Source of the DNA: Isoetes taiwanensis
Taxonomy: Eukaryota; Streptophyta; Lycopodiopsida; Isoetales; Isoetaceae
DNA length: 64,000 bases
Direction of reading: 5' to 3'
NCBI GenBank assembly: GCA_021234155.1
Contig: JAJEKV010000020.1
Span: 19,523,018 to 19,587,017, forward strand
Part shown: positions 35,301 to 45,694 of the stretch, piece by piece
How positions within the stretch are numbered: position 1 is the first letter of the stretch
How the letters are laid out: every line of letters starts with the position of its first letter
Notes under the pieces: model-generated
The model's input: only the letters and a program-made list of their open reading frames with translations
Told to the model about the DNA's origin: nothing
Databases searched by the model: none
Program-made: the position numbers and the translations under genes

Positions 35301-36359
35301 TTAACCTTGTCTTATAGGTACCACCTTTTCTGGTCCGCAAGCTTTTCACCCAGATATTTTCATTTATCAATGTTCAGTTGTTCAACAGGTCAGGATTCAG
35401 GAACAGTTGGTCAAATGGAAGTTTGTGAACTTTTATTTCTAAACACATCTTTTTCTGTAGTTTGTTGTTGCGGCGTGAATGTTGTTCCTTCAGCAATGGT
35501 GAATATGTCAAGGCTGGTCTTGCAGAATTGGAACATTGGATATATGAAGCATCTGATGAGGTAGGTTCACATCATTTTCTTCTCTTATTTGAGCAATGTT
35601 GCTTTGACTTCTAGAGCTAAGCAAATTATTATCATCTTTTGATGTAGTATGCGGGTTCTTGCTGGGATGAACTGAAGTACATCAGACAAGCAGTTGGTTT
35701 TCTAGTAAGAGATCTCTGTCTGACTAACTGCACATTAGTTAATCGAGGGTTTTCTTTCTCAAAAACCTTCTGTTAGATATCAATGCCGAACTAATTGTCC
35801 TTGCTGCAGGTAATACATCAAAAACCAAAGAAATCCCTTGATGAGATCACCCATGATTTGTGCCCGGTAACTGTCACGGGATTCTCTTCTGTTTCAGCCA
35901 GCTCTAGGTTCTTACCTGTCTCTACTTTTGCAGGTCCTTAGTATACAACAGCTATATCGTATCAGTACGATGTATTGGGATGACAAGTATGGTACTCATA
36001 GTGTATCGCCTGAGGTATAGAGCTGCTGACACTCTTGTATTATGGGCATGTGCTGAAACATTCTCTATATGCAGGTTATTGCTAGTATGAGAGTGTTGAT
36101 GACTGAGGATTCTAATAGTGCAGTAAGCAACTCATTTTTGCTCGATGATGACTCTAGGTAAGCAATGTAATCACATCTTTTATAGTTCAGAAATTTACAA
36201 TTTGTAGCATGGCTTAGTAATCCATGCCTGTGCAGCATTCCTTTCTCTGTGGACGATATTTCGAAATCTGTGCGGGAAGTTGACCTGTCTGATATTGCTA
36301 TCCCACCATTGCTGCGGGATAATGCGGCATTTCATTTCTTGCAACCACAGGCTGATTAA
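26373..36359 (+). CDS. Myosin XI heavy chain, intact, ~39 exons, ~1530 residues
   Basis: Plant class XI myosin, a processive actin motor that moves organelles and drives cytoplasmic streaming. Exons: 26373-26381, 26600-26725, 26817-26960, 27278-27423, 27502-27658, 27745-27803, 27967-28123, 28195-28344, 28426-28562, 28631-28777, 28839-28940, 29312-29369, 29475-29576, 30060-30097, 30269-30395, 30479-30652, 30762-30893, 30973-31082, 31183-31243, 31390-31567, 31647-31852, 31917-32036, 32702-32800, 32884-33093, 33274-33413, 33749-33866, 33931-33981, 34083-34166, 34271-34441, 34577-34732, 34811-35014, 35088-35234, 35318-35388, 35461-35560, 35648-35704, 35810-35866, 35934-36014, 36075-36157, 36236-36359. 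All joins are GT-AG and keep phase; the total is 4593 nt including TAA, the usual length for the class. Domains: N-terminal SH3-like ([10 protein letters not shown]), motor with P-loop GESGAGKT (residues 157-164), switch I NSSRFGK and switch II DIYGFE; six IQ motifs (~738-880) for calmodulin-like light chains; coiled coil (~881-1070) for dimerisation; globular tail/dilute domain (~1115-1530) for cargo binding. The 9-nt first coding exon is the least certain part. No inactivating change was seen. Paralogue identity within class XI cannot be settled. Confidence 0.95.
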
Positions 36360-36975
36360 ACCACAAGTGTGATTTCAGGGCTCCAAGTACTCATCTTCTA
36401 TCCTCCTGTATGTACCATGACCTGATGGCCATTAAGCAGATGTTTTGAAAGGTTGCGTTCTCAGCAGATTAGGATTGTGAAATATATCAGTGCATGGCAT
36501 CCTATACTATGTCTTGTACAGTTGCCAGTAAGAAGTTCTACTGTGCCATGCTTCTTTCACGATCTTCAGATGTCATATGCTTCTGCAGTTGGCATACTCA
36601 CAAGGAAGATGCAGTCAGTTTCGTTGGCTTCTATTTATGTGTTCGTTCCAACAAAGAAGATTTTGGCGATTTTTTGGGGTGGTTCAACTTCCATTCATTG
36701 CATCGTCAGTATTTGACAAAGAATCATATTGTCAATCTGACAGATCCCCTTACCTTACAGGTTCAAGCCTTCATTTTTAGATGTTGGGACCTGTGGTAAG
36801 GGGGCTTTGGCTGTAATATTGCTTATCATAGTGTCCTACACGGGAATGAGCTGCAATGACAGATTACACATTGTTGCGCATATCTGAATGCGCATATGTA
36901 AAATTGTAATTGGACTAGAATTGTAATTTGATTGTCCCCATGGGAGGTAATAAAGTGAATGATTTTTGCTTCCCT
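36360..36975 (+). other. Myosin XI 3' UTR
   Basis: Non-coding stretch after the TAA at 36357-36359, ending near an AATAAA signal at 36949-36954. Open frames within it (e.g. 36453-36799) have no recognisable content and overlap each other. A 3' UTR intron cannot be excluded. Confidence 0.6.
36949..36954 (+). terminator. AATAAA polyadenylation signal for myosin XI
   Basis: Canonical AATAAA about 590 bp after the stop codon, preceded by TTGTAATT-rich sequence (36903-36930) that could act as the far-upstream element. It is the best candidate in the region. Confidence 0.55.
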
Positions 36976-37434
36976 TTTTTTTGCTCTCATTGGGATATAT
37001 AAAATACGATCCAGCACTGGGGCTAAAGTAAACAAGGCGCTTGCACTGGGGGGTTCTTCCTGAACGTGGGCTGTGATTGAAATGCGTTATGACTGAATGG
37101 TAAGTTATTCAATATTTGTGAAGTTTTCCGTTGGCAGACTATCCAGTTTGTATCTGCAGAGGTGGAGTTGCACAAGCTTGTTGCTGTAGGGTTTATTCAG
37201 GTATCTATTGCTGGGCATAATGCCAGTTAGGGAAAATAAAGCTTCCAACTTGTCAGAAAAATTTATTTCGTTTGAAAAGAATTGTCTGCTATCGGAGGTT
37301 GGAATGGTTCCTGGTAAGTCATGTTGCAATTTAGATCAGTGATCAACTCTACAACGTTGCCTCCTTAATAGGGCTCCAACCCTTCTAATTAAGGGGATTT
37401 TCTTAGGAGCTATTGTTCATAACGGTCAGTCTTC
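36976..37434. other. Unassigned stretch
   Basis: No gene or repeat recognised between the myosin 3' end and the next ORF. Confidence 0.4.
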
Positions 37435-38318
37435 TTGGTCTTTCAAAAGGAATTTGATGTAAGTTCCATAACAGATGCTACCCCATTCTACCAAGAGGTC
37501 ATGCGTGAGTTCCAGACCAAGGTACTGATAGAGCTACCTCCATGCATAGGGTACTTTGCACCAAAGGCATCTCTTCAAGCCGCCTTTGCACCAAAGGCCT
37601 TGAGTGATGTTGTCAATATTGTTAAGTACCTAGACAACAAGGCTACTTGCATGCCAGACTATATGACTGTAACAGTAAATAGGAAAAGCTACTTCTTCTA
37701 TACAGTTGTTGTAGCCATATTCTTGTTCCACCGAGCCCAAACCCAAATAGGGGAACTCTCTATCCAACCATTGAACATAGAGCCCTTTGCCTCCACATTA
37801 GAAGATCACTTACTTCTAGAATATGAAAGCTTAGAACCGGAGGAAGAAGAAGAAGGGCATGACTATGATATTGAAGATCTCATCGAAGTCGACCCCATCC
37901 AAGAGCGGCAACAAGCTGAGCAGGAACTTCAGAATTGCGACGAGGACCTGCGGACGACAAGGATAGCTCCCCCACTTGGGTTAGGCATCACAAGCTTAAC
38001 CCCGATCATGATTGAAGGACATGAGTATCTCCTCTTGCACGACATCAAAAATCTTCCGGAGTGCCTGCACGATATCAAAAACCTTCCGGAGTGCCTGCGC
38101 GATATCAAAAACCTTCTGGAGTGCAGAGACAGAGGATACAGGGTAGACGAGCTCTTGCATCTTCTACGCCAATAGCTGGACCTTGATGACTTCATCGATC
38201 TTGATGACTTCATCGATCGGGAGATTCAAGACTTTCCCGTCAACATACGGGAAGCCAACACCTATACGACCAATCAACTTCAAACACGGAAGCCTACAGC
38301 AGCATCCGTCAACTCATG
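37435..38318 (+). CDS. Unknown ORF (246 codons) with internal peptide repeats; possible pseudogene
   Basis: ATG at 37435 to TAG at 38173-38175; the same frame then continues openly to TGA at 38316-38318. I do not recognise the family. Visible features: a KALSDVVNIVKYLD segment, a short hydrophobic stretch (FFYTVVVAIFLF), an acidic EPEEEEEGHDYD tract, and three consecutive 30-bp repeats coding (H/R)DIKNLPECL near 38040-38123. After the TAG, an 18-bp repeat gives LDDFID twice (38178-38214). Charge and repeats suggest a retroelement or pararetrovirus-like polyprotein remnant as much as a host gene; neither is shown. No introns are evident. Confidence 0.35.
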
Positions 38319-40410
38319 ACCCAACAAGAGCTCCCTTCTGAAGAAAAGTTCATCGCCATTTAAGAACGGATGGGCATCCGCGGCAAGACAACGAGTGCAA
38401 TTCTGCCTAGTTCCTCATCAACGACTCCAACGGTGTCTACAGAAGTGAGGTCAACCTGACCTCCTTCAGGTTCATGCTAGCAGATTATAAGGACCTGATG
38501 GCAGTCCCAGTAGATGAGTACAGGAGGAGACATAGGTCCAACATCAGGACCGGAGACGAGGCAAGAGAAGCAGGACACAATAAGGCACCTAGATTTTATC
38601 TCCCACTCCCATTCAATATAACTATCCTCTAATGCACCCATGATTATCAAAGATCGGTTTCTTCTAGTTGCTTCTTGAAGGAAGTTGTCGTCTTGAGTAT
38701 AACAATTCCCCAAGCATCACCATGCTCCATTATAGTATGGGAATCTAAAGATATGGTGGTGACTGAAGTGGACAAAGGAGATGTCGTAGATGGAGTCACA
38801 ATAGCATGCATTAATTCTGAATGGTGGACTGTCACTTCCAGTTGCTTTTCCACAATAGATCTAAGGAAGATGCTATCACACCAGATCTAAGAAAGATGCC
38901 ATCACGTTACTTGATACATTGTTAGATATAGCAAATGTCACGGGAGCAAGAGAAAGCCCTTCGGGTGGAAGAACAGATAATGATACCTCAGTACTAGGAG
39001 CAAGCTCAGAAGAAGACATTATAGGACAATCAATTCTAGATGAGTAAGCATTGATAAGAGGTGCAAGGTAAAAATCCTAACGTGGCATTTATAAGGTTTG
39101 TATTCTAAATTTTAAAAAGAGTTTAAGTATCAAAGTACTTTTCTAGCTCATCTATTCTCTCTAGAATACTTCTTCGTCTTAGAAACTGAAGAATTTGAAG
39201 GCTTCAAATTCTTCAGTTTCTAAGACGAAGAACCTGGATCGTAGAATTTATTGAAAAGAAAAAATCTGACAACCATATGCACTTTCATGTTGAATTGCAA
39301 TTGGACTACAGAATTGGTTCAAATTAAGATATACTCTTATTAACATAAAGTCGGAATGTTTACTATTTTGACATTGAATAGGGTAAATCGATCTTTTATT
39401 ATGGGATAAGTTAGTTATGTCTTCTTGATTCCTGCAATTCTTCCAATATTTACCTCGTGCATTTGTATTTTCCTTCTCCCTTTTATGTGTTTTTGTTGCT
39501 TTCACCTGTTATATTTTCTCAATGGAAATTAAGAAGACCCTCAGCCCTAGAACATTGGTCATTCTTCCCACCTTCTCCAACATCGATCAAGCTGAGCATC
39601 TTTCCCAGTTAGATGCATTTCATAAAAATTCAAAAAATATATCTTTTTTCAGAAGTTTCTCCACCATTCTTGAAACAAAGCAGCCCATGGATCCCATGTC
39701 TTTAAAAATCCCAATTTGGAATAATTTCTCAAAAAATCCAAATGCTGATGATAAATTACCAATCTTGAGTCTGGTGACATACTCTTCCATATGGAATGCT
39801 AAAAGCCTGTCAATGAGATCCATTCTGATGATGCTTTGATGCTGCCTTGACAGAATTACGACCTCTTGAAAGGAGCAGAATGGAGCATTCATCAGCTTTC
39901 CTTGAACTCGCCTCTAGTTCATTCCAACACCAACTGTTGTTATTATAAAAGTCAATAAAGTGGAATCAGACAAGATAAAGTCTGGGTTTTTTTGTATAAA
40001 TATACCTTGATGAATGCCATGTACTGGCTCAATTACATCATGATCTGGATCAACTTGGTATTCAAAGCTTGGTAACAGCATTAAAATGACAAGGACTGAG
40101 AGAGAAATTGGGATGCTATGATAATTTCTCTCGAATCTATGTGGCATCTTCAACTTTTTAGCGCAACAGCCCAATCTTGAGTGCCACCTTATCTGAAAGC
40201 CTAGACTATCCACGTGTCCTCAAAATTGACATGGTTCTTCTGTTCTTCATTCCACAATTTTGCTTCAATCTGCGGTGCCTCGCCTTGAATCTGGATTTGA
40301 TCCGGTTTTACCATTTGGTTTTTTTGCATATCAGTGTATATTCTGGTTCCGAAGTTGTTAAGCCCAAATCCTTTTATCTTCAGAAACATTTTGGTTTAGG
40401 GACACTTTTG
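38319..40410. other. Unassigned stretch containing a long palindrome
   Basis: No gene recognised. Short frames (38675-38890, 39522-39839, 40177-40479) match nothing known to me. The palindrome at 39170-39232 is listed separately. Confidence 0.35.
39170..39232. repeat. 63-bp near-perfect palindrome (31-bp arms, 1-nt centre)
   Basis: The left arm 39170-39200 (starts TTCTTCGTCTTAG, ends GAATTTGAAG) is the exact reverse complement of the right arm 39202-39232. Only one base (39201) separates them. Transcribed, it would form a 31-bp perfect stem. Confidence 0.95.
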
Positions 40411-40502
40411 TTTTACACCCCCCCACCTGATGTGGCACAAATCCAGACCACACAATCTGGACATCAAGGGCTAGGATAATGCCACATCGGAGGGGGGCTG
40501 CA
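40411..40502. repeat. Short inverted-repeat unit (possible MITE remnant)
   Basis: The left arm CCCCCCACCTGATGTGGCA (about 40417-40437) pairs with the right arm TGCCACATCGGAGGGGGG (40480-40497), with one or two mismatches. A smaller hairpin CCAGA/TCTGG lies inside (40443-40460). No coding. Confidence 0.6.
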
Positions 40503-40765
40503 AAGCTAAGATTATCATGGTTTATAACCCATTAATTGGTTTGGTTGATAACGCTAAAAATCCACAAATCCACACGAAAATTTCTTCTTATCTGCTCAGA
40601 GATCTCGTGCTTCTTAATTCTGATAGAAAGTGGAAAAAAATGAGAATTTCATGTGGCCATCCAAATGAATACCTAGAAACACTCTATTCATCATTCAATC
40701 CAGTAGAAAAAATCAAGAAGTTCGGAAGAAAAGATCCTATACGAGCCATTGAAAATAAAGGATTG

Positions 40766-42060
40766 TGATATGATTCGTGACTTTTTGGGATGCTTATATG
40801 ATCTTGAAAGCTTAAGCAAGAATGCTTTTTTTGCGGTTTTCCTACTCAGGCTAAAAGTTTGTAGAGGCTCAGATGATCAAAATAGGCTTTCAGAGTTTGC
40901 ATGAGGTTTATGTTAGGTATTTCGACTATTATGATAAAACAGAGCTCAGTGGAGTTTGATAAGGAAAACAACAGGTATTACTTATCTCCAAGACAAGTTA
41001 CTTATTTCCATGACAATCCAGCGGCCGTCCTTGTTACTTCGTAATCCCAAAGGATCATGGAAAAGACTTCTCCAGTAATCCAAACTCATTTGCAATAAGT
41101 CGGTTTGTGTACTTTGAGCAATCTCCACAAAAGCGCATAGCTTTTCTTTTTTCCTGCTGCTCAAGTCTCGCTTGCAACAACTGTCACCATGTCACCAAGT
41201 CTATCTCAGTTCCACTAACTGCTCTAACATTGAAATCATATGATTTCCTTCATGCATAAAGACTTTTGCTCCATTAACACAATTTAAATATGTTCTTGTA
41301 AACTCTCAAATGATAATATCCTCTTCATTCTGATGCCATGCTCAAACACAATAAGAACTAATAGTAGTCCTTGCAGCACGTACATAAACACTGTTCTTTA
41401 AGGCCCTCTGGGAAATTCCTAGCACCATCGTTTCTGACTTCTTTAATTCATCTCAGAGAACAAATAATTCTGAATCTTGCGATAGACCTGTTGCCCATAG
41501 ATCCCTGAAGAATCGCAAACCTCATCTCTGATACCAATTGATATGATTCTTGACTTTCTCGGATGCTTATATGATCTTGAAATAATATTTTATAGTACAC
41601 AAATAAGATCAATTTGAATTCACAACATCACAACATTATCACCACTGAAGCACAAGATGGAGAAAGAGATAGTCTTCCAAATACAAAGAATATAGGAGCA
41701 CAATTAACCACCCAACCGGATCCACTGGATTATGGCAAAACACAAGTGCTATGGCAAATACAAAGTGCTAGCATCTGGCTTACTGGCCCTCCACACTAAT
41801 CTCGCTACTCCAAGTAGCCACAGATCAGGAAGTAATTGCAAGTCCGTAATGATGTCGCTGTAGCAGTAATCTGTGACCCCTTGTCACGTTTTCGGCCATT
41901 ACTCCCTCATACGGACAAACTACGAGTCATGCTGTCCCAATTAGAAAACTAGGCTCCGAGTCGGTTCCAATGAAGAAAAAAATCGCCTCAATCAGAGCTC
42001 TGGTTGCAGAGATATGTCCAACTAAACTTTAACTGCTATTTATAGATCTCTCCATATGAA
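40766..42060 (-). mobile_element. Reduced Ty1/copia element, minus strand
   Basis: At 41527-41538 TCTGATACCAAT is the reverse complement of the copia primer-binding site ATTGGTATCAGA. Directly right of it, from 41539, TGATATGATTCTTGAC should be the minus-strand 3' end of the 5' LTR. That LTR extends right to perhaps 42060 and has a minus-strand TATA box (complement of CTATTTATAG near 42037). The same LTR-end sequence recurs at 40766-40810, so the other LTR is a short remnant. Only about 730 bp of interior remain, with no intact gene. Confidence 0.6.
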
Positions 42061-42350
42061 TGGGTTGCTATAAAAAAAAACATAGATTTAAGATAAGATA
42101 AAACATAATCATGTTAGCTTAGTGGTTATATTTGAACATTGAGTTATTTTAGTAGAGGTTTGAGCCCTCGTACTTCATATTTTGAAATCTTACGCGAAGC
42201 CATATAGCATATTCCATCAAAACCTTAGGCGAACTCGTATTCCATATTTCAAGATCATAGACCCAATCATAAACGACCATAAGTGAAAGGAGAGGTGCCC
42301 AGAGGCCCCAACATATAGTTTAAGCCATAGGATTGACGGATGGTATCCCA
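42061..42350 (+). mobile_element. tRNA-derived SINE-like element, diverged copy
   Basis: It aligns with the two units at 61849-62661: an A-run plus CATAGATTTAAGATA, an A-box-like TTAGCTTAGTGGTTA (42114-42128), CATTGAGTTATTTT, and a B-box-like GGTTTGAGCCC (42158-42168). Shared body sequence through CCATCAAAACCTTAGGCGAA and AGGATTGACGGAT follows. The spacing of the two boxes fits an internal RNA polymerase III promoter. Confidence 0.65.
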
Positions 42351-42572
42351 CTAAATGGTCCTGCTCACTAAAGTATGTAGCCCACTAAGTCTAGAGTATG
42401 TAGCCCACTAAATGGTCCTGCCCATCTCAACGTAACTTCTTTGTTGTTTCGATCCTAAATTAGCATTTCTTTACCACAATCTTGAGCTTCCATCATCTTT
42501 TTAAAAATTCAAGTATGTCCTGTACTTATTCGCATGTGTCTTTTATCTTGCTTGTGCTTTGAATATGCATTC

Positions 42573-44607
42573 TGTTGCCCCCAAAGGGCAACATGCTAAT
42601 AGAGATTTATTCATTCAAGCTAAGTCAACTCATTTCAGAAGACTAGGTCAAAGTTTGGAAGATTCTTGTCATTCAACATTGATATGGAGGTCAAAAGATG
42701 TTCATGCTCAAGTCAAAAAGTGCTCAAGACTTAAACTTCACAAGAGATATTTTATTTGAGGTCAAATGCTTAATCAGGAATATGCTCTAGAACATTCTGG
42801 GTTATGAAGTTTGGAAGACATTATCTGAAGTTTGGAAGTTGAAGTTTGGAAGACTCCCTTATATGTGGTTCCACCTTTTGTCACCCACCTTGCCTAGCCA
42901 TTTTCTTTCCATATCCATAACTTATCTGCCAATTACCCCATGGCATTTCCCCTATTTACTCTTCATGATCACGTTACACTATTGCCCTCCAAAGATTGCC
43001 ATAAACATTTGCACTTTTGGCTCCATATTGTTTTCTCACCCATTATTCACTCTTTTGCCATGTTATAATTTCCATCTCCCTCAAATCTCCTACCATTTCC
43101 TTCAATGTGCCAGTACTTTGTCCATCCAAAAATCTATCTAAGCCTTTGTTTTAAAAAATACCATTCCCCATTATTTCCTTTGCCCCCCCAAATGTTCCCT
43201 CATGAGTTCTTTTGTCTTCATCCTTATGTCATCATATTCATAGTGGTATATTCCTAATCTTGCCTAAAGATGCCCCAAAGATTCCCTATTCCTTTTACAC
43301 GTGTGGACATTCTTCTCCATGGTCAATGGGCTATCACCCCTTTCAATATTTTTTGGGTAAAAGCCTTTAAACCATTGGCCAAGCTTTCAAAAAAGATCAA
43401 ATACAGCATATTCCAGGCATATTCACTCAAAAATACGGGACCGTATCGCGGAATTCTTGGAAAAATACCTTCAACGAACCCTAATTATGGAAACCTGCTC
43501 GAATCACGCCGGAATGGAAGCATTAAACTCTGAAACCTATCTATTTCTGCATTTCCCGCTCTTAAGCATCTTATCAAGCCTAAATTTAAGCCTTAATATG
43601 CTGAAACCGATAAACCAAAAACATATGTACCGGGAGACAATAACAGAAGATTTTCGAAGGCCCAGAAGTATTCAGATCCTACATTGATCATTGCTGAGCA
43701 AGATCTGGACGATCCTTGAAGTTCTTGAGCTCTCCTCAACTGGATTTACAAGATTTAGTTGACATTACTTTCAGAAATTACCTTATGACTTTTGATGATT
43801 ATTTTCTTGTACTTGAAGCTATGAAACATCCTTATCCATTGTTATCTTGATATATTTACATTCATATCAATCCAAATTGACTGACAAGTTATTTAATTTG
43901 TCTCTGATATTTTCCTTAGCAATTCTTGCCATACAAAATTCTATAGAAAAATCCCTGAATGTTTCTAACACCTTCGGCCTATCTGCCACCTATCCTTGGG
44001 TACTGAGAAAGCCAGAGAAGTTGGAATCACTAAAAAATACCAAGTATAACTCAAATTCAAAAAAATTGCTCTCGGGTTTGAGCTGTTTTTTACTGTACTT
44101 TGCCAAATCCAGTCACAAAAAATACCTCTACACTTCCAAATGAGGATTTGTCTGCTTGCCTCTCTTCCCTAGCACCATTACAGCCTATCTGCTTTGGAAA
44201 TTCTCAAAAAAGTGATTGGCAACTCCAAATCTCAATTCCTGATCACTGTTTCCCACATTTGACCTCTATTGACCAAAATTTGACCCCACTTTGAACTCGA
44301 ATAACTCACAGATTAAATATTTGACTTGGTCAGAGACTTTACTGTTGGTTACCTATTACTTTTTTGGCCAAGTCTACAGCATCTGACTCAAAAAATCAAT
44401 CTGCATTCCAACACTACAATTGTTTTGGCAAAGGTGCCACTTTTTGCAAATGGGAAAGGTATAGAACTCGAACTTTTTGAACTTATCTCTGAAATTTTCT
44501 TGCATAGACTGATCACCTTAAGTGATCTGGAGGTTCTAACCCCAATTTGAGTGAAAACTCGAGTTGGTTCCTTGTGATTGACCTTTAAGTCAGGTTTAGG
44601 GTCAACA
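42573..44607 (+). repeat. Element C 5' LTR (2035 bp)
   Basis: It starts with a hairpin at 42573-42593 (stem TGTTGCCC, stem GGGCAACA) and ends GGTTTAGGGTCAACA. No ORF of note lies within. Immediately after it, TCTTGGAGGTTCTACCGAG (44608 on) includes TGG and may be the primer-binding site; the tRNA is not identified. Confidence 0.96.
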
Positions 44608-44648
44608 TCTTGGAGGTTCTACCGAGATCTTCCTGGATCTCAGAACTC

Positions 44649-45694
44649 ATGGCTCCAAAGCAAAAATTTCCAGCAGAATCAGAACCATTGGAAGATATTG
44701 ATGTATCAGATCATTGCAGAGAGAGGCCATTGCCTTCAAGCTTCTCAGCTAGCTTACTTCAGAACATGCCATACCAGTTTGAGTTGAATGTCCCTGTTCC
44801 TTTGCCTACCTTTGATTCCAGTATGAGTGCTAACCACTTTTTGAGAATATTTGAAGACTATTACAGGGACTATGGTTTCAAGAAAGGATGCAAGCTTTCA
44901 GAATTTGAAAAATGTTTCAAAGACGAGAGTGAAGCTGGTGCTTGGTTAACTTATGAGAAGTTGATGGGCACCACCTCATGGGATGAACTTGTCAAGAAGT
45001 TTCTGGATAGATTTGGTAAGTTAGCTGCTCCACAAGATTTGGTTAATGAATTGCAAGGTTTTTCTATACATGCAGGAGAAAGTGTGAACCAGTACAAGGA
45101 AAGATTTAGTACATTCATGAGCAGGTGTCAAAAAGCACAAATCACCATCCCTACCCTATTTTTAGTTACTGCTTTTATTAATGGTCTGCAAAGAAGACCA
45201 GATATCCAAAGAAAATTGCTCAAAATCCAAGCTGCTGAAGGGTTTGATTCCATATACAAAGTCTTTGCCAAAACCACTGATCTGACCCAGATGCTTTCTA
45301 CTTTGCCTGACAAGCACCATGCTCCGCATTATAATCATGACCCATTTTACCCTGATGTTACTGATGCACATTATGATCATCCCCCTTCTATTCCAGTCTA
45401 TGCCATACAAAAAGAGAAAAAGAAATCTAAAGAAGAGGAAGCCAATTCCCAAGTTGCAGAGGTCAAGTCAGACCTATCCAAGGTTACTGAAGCCTTAGCA
45501 GAAATAACCAAACAATTGGTTGAACTCAAGACTGCAAGAGCAGGTAAAACTTACCCTGAGTGTATTCATTGCAATAGGAATTCTCACCCATCAGAAATAT
45601 GCTATTGGCAAGTGTGCCCCCTGTTTGCTCTTTTTGTAAAGAGGTTGGCCATACTGATGCTAGGTGTGCTGTTAAGGAATATTTTGCTAAATAG
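44649..45694 (+). pseudogene. Element C Gag with two zinc knuckles, one frameshift
   Basis: I chose ATG 44649 (MAPKQK) because it opens the long frame soon after the leader. The gag core includes WDELVKKFLDRFGKLA and ESVNQYKERF. Zinc knuckle 1 is CIHCNRNSHPSEIC (about 45561-45602). Knuckle 2, CSFCKEVGHTDARC, is encoded from 45626 in a different frame, so an indel near 45610-45622 breaks the gene. In the second frame Gag ends at TAG 45692-45694. Confidence 0.9.

Noticed and set aside
36453-36799. Overlapping ORFs of 67-101 codons after the myosin stop
   Set aside because: They fall in the 3' UTR, overlap in three frames and have no recognisable content.
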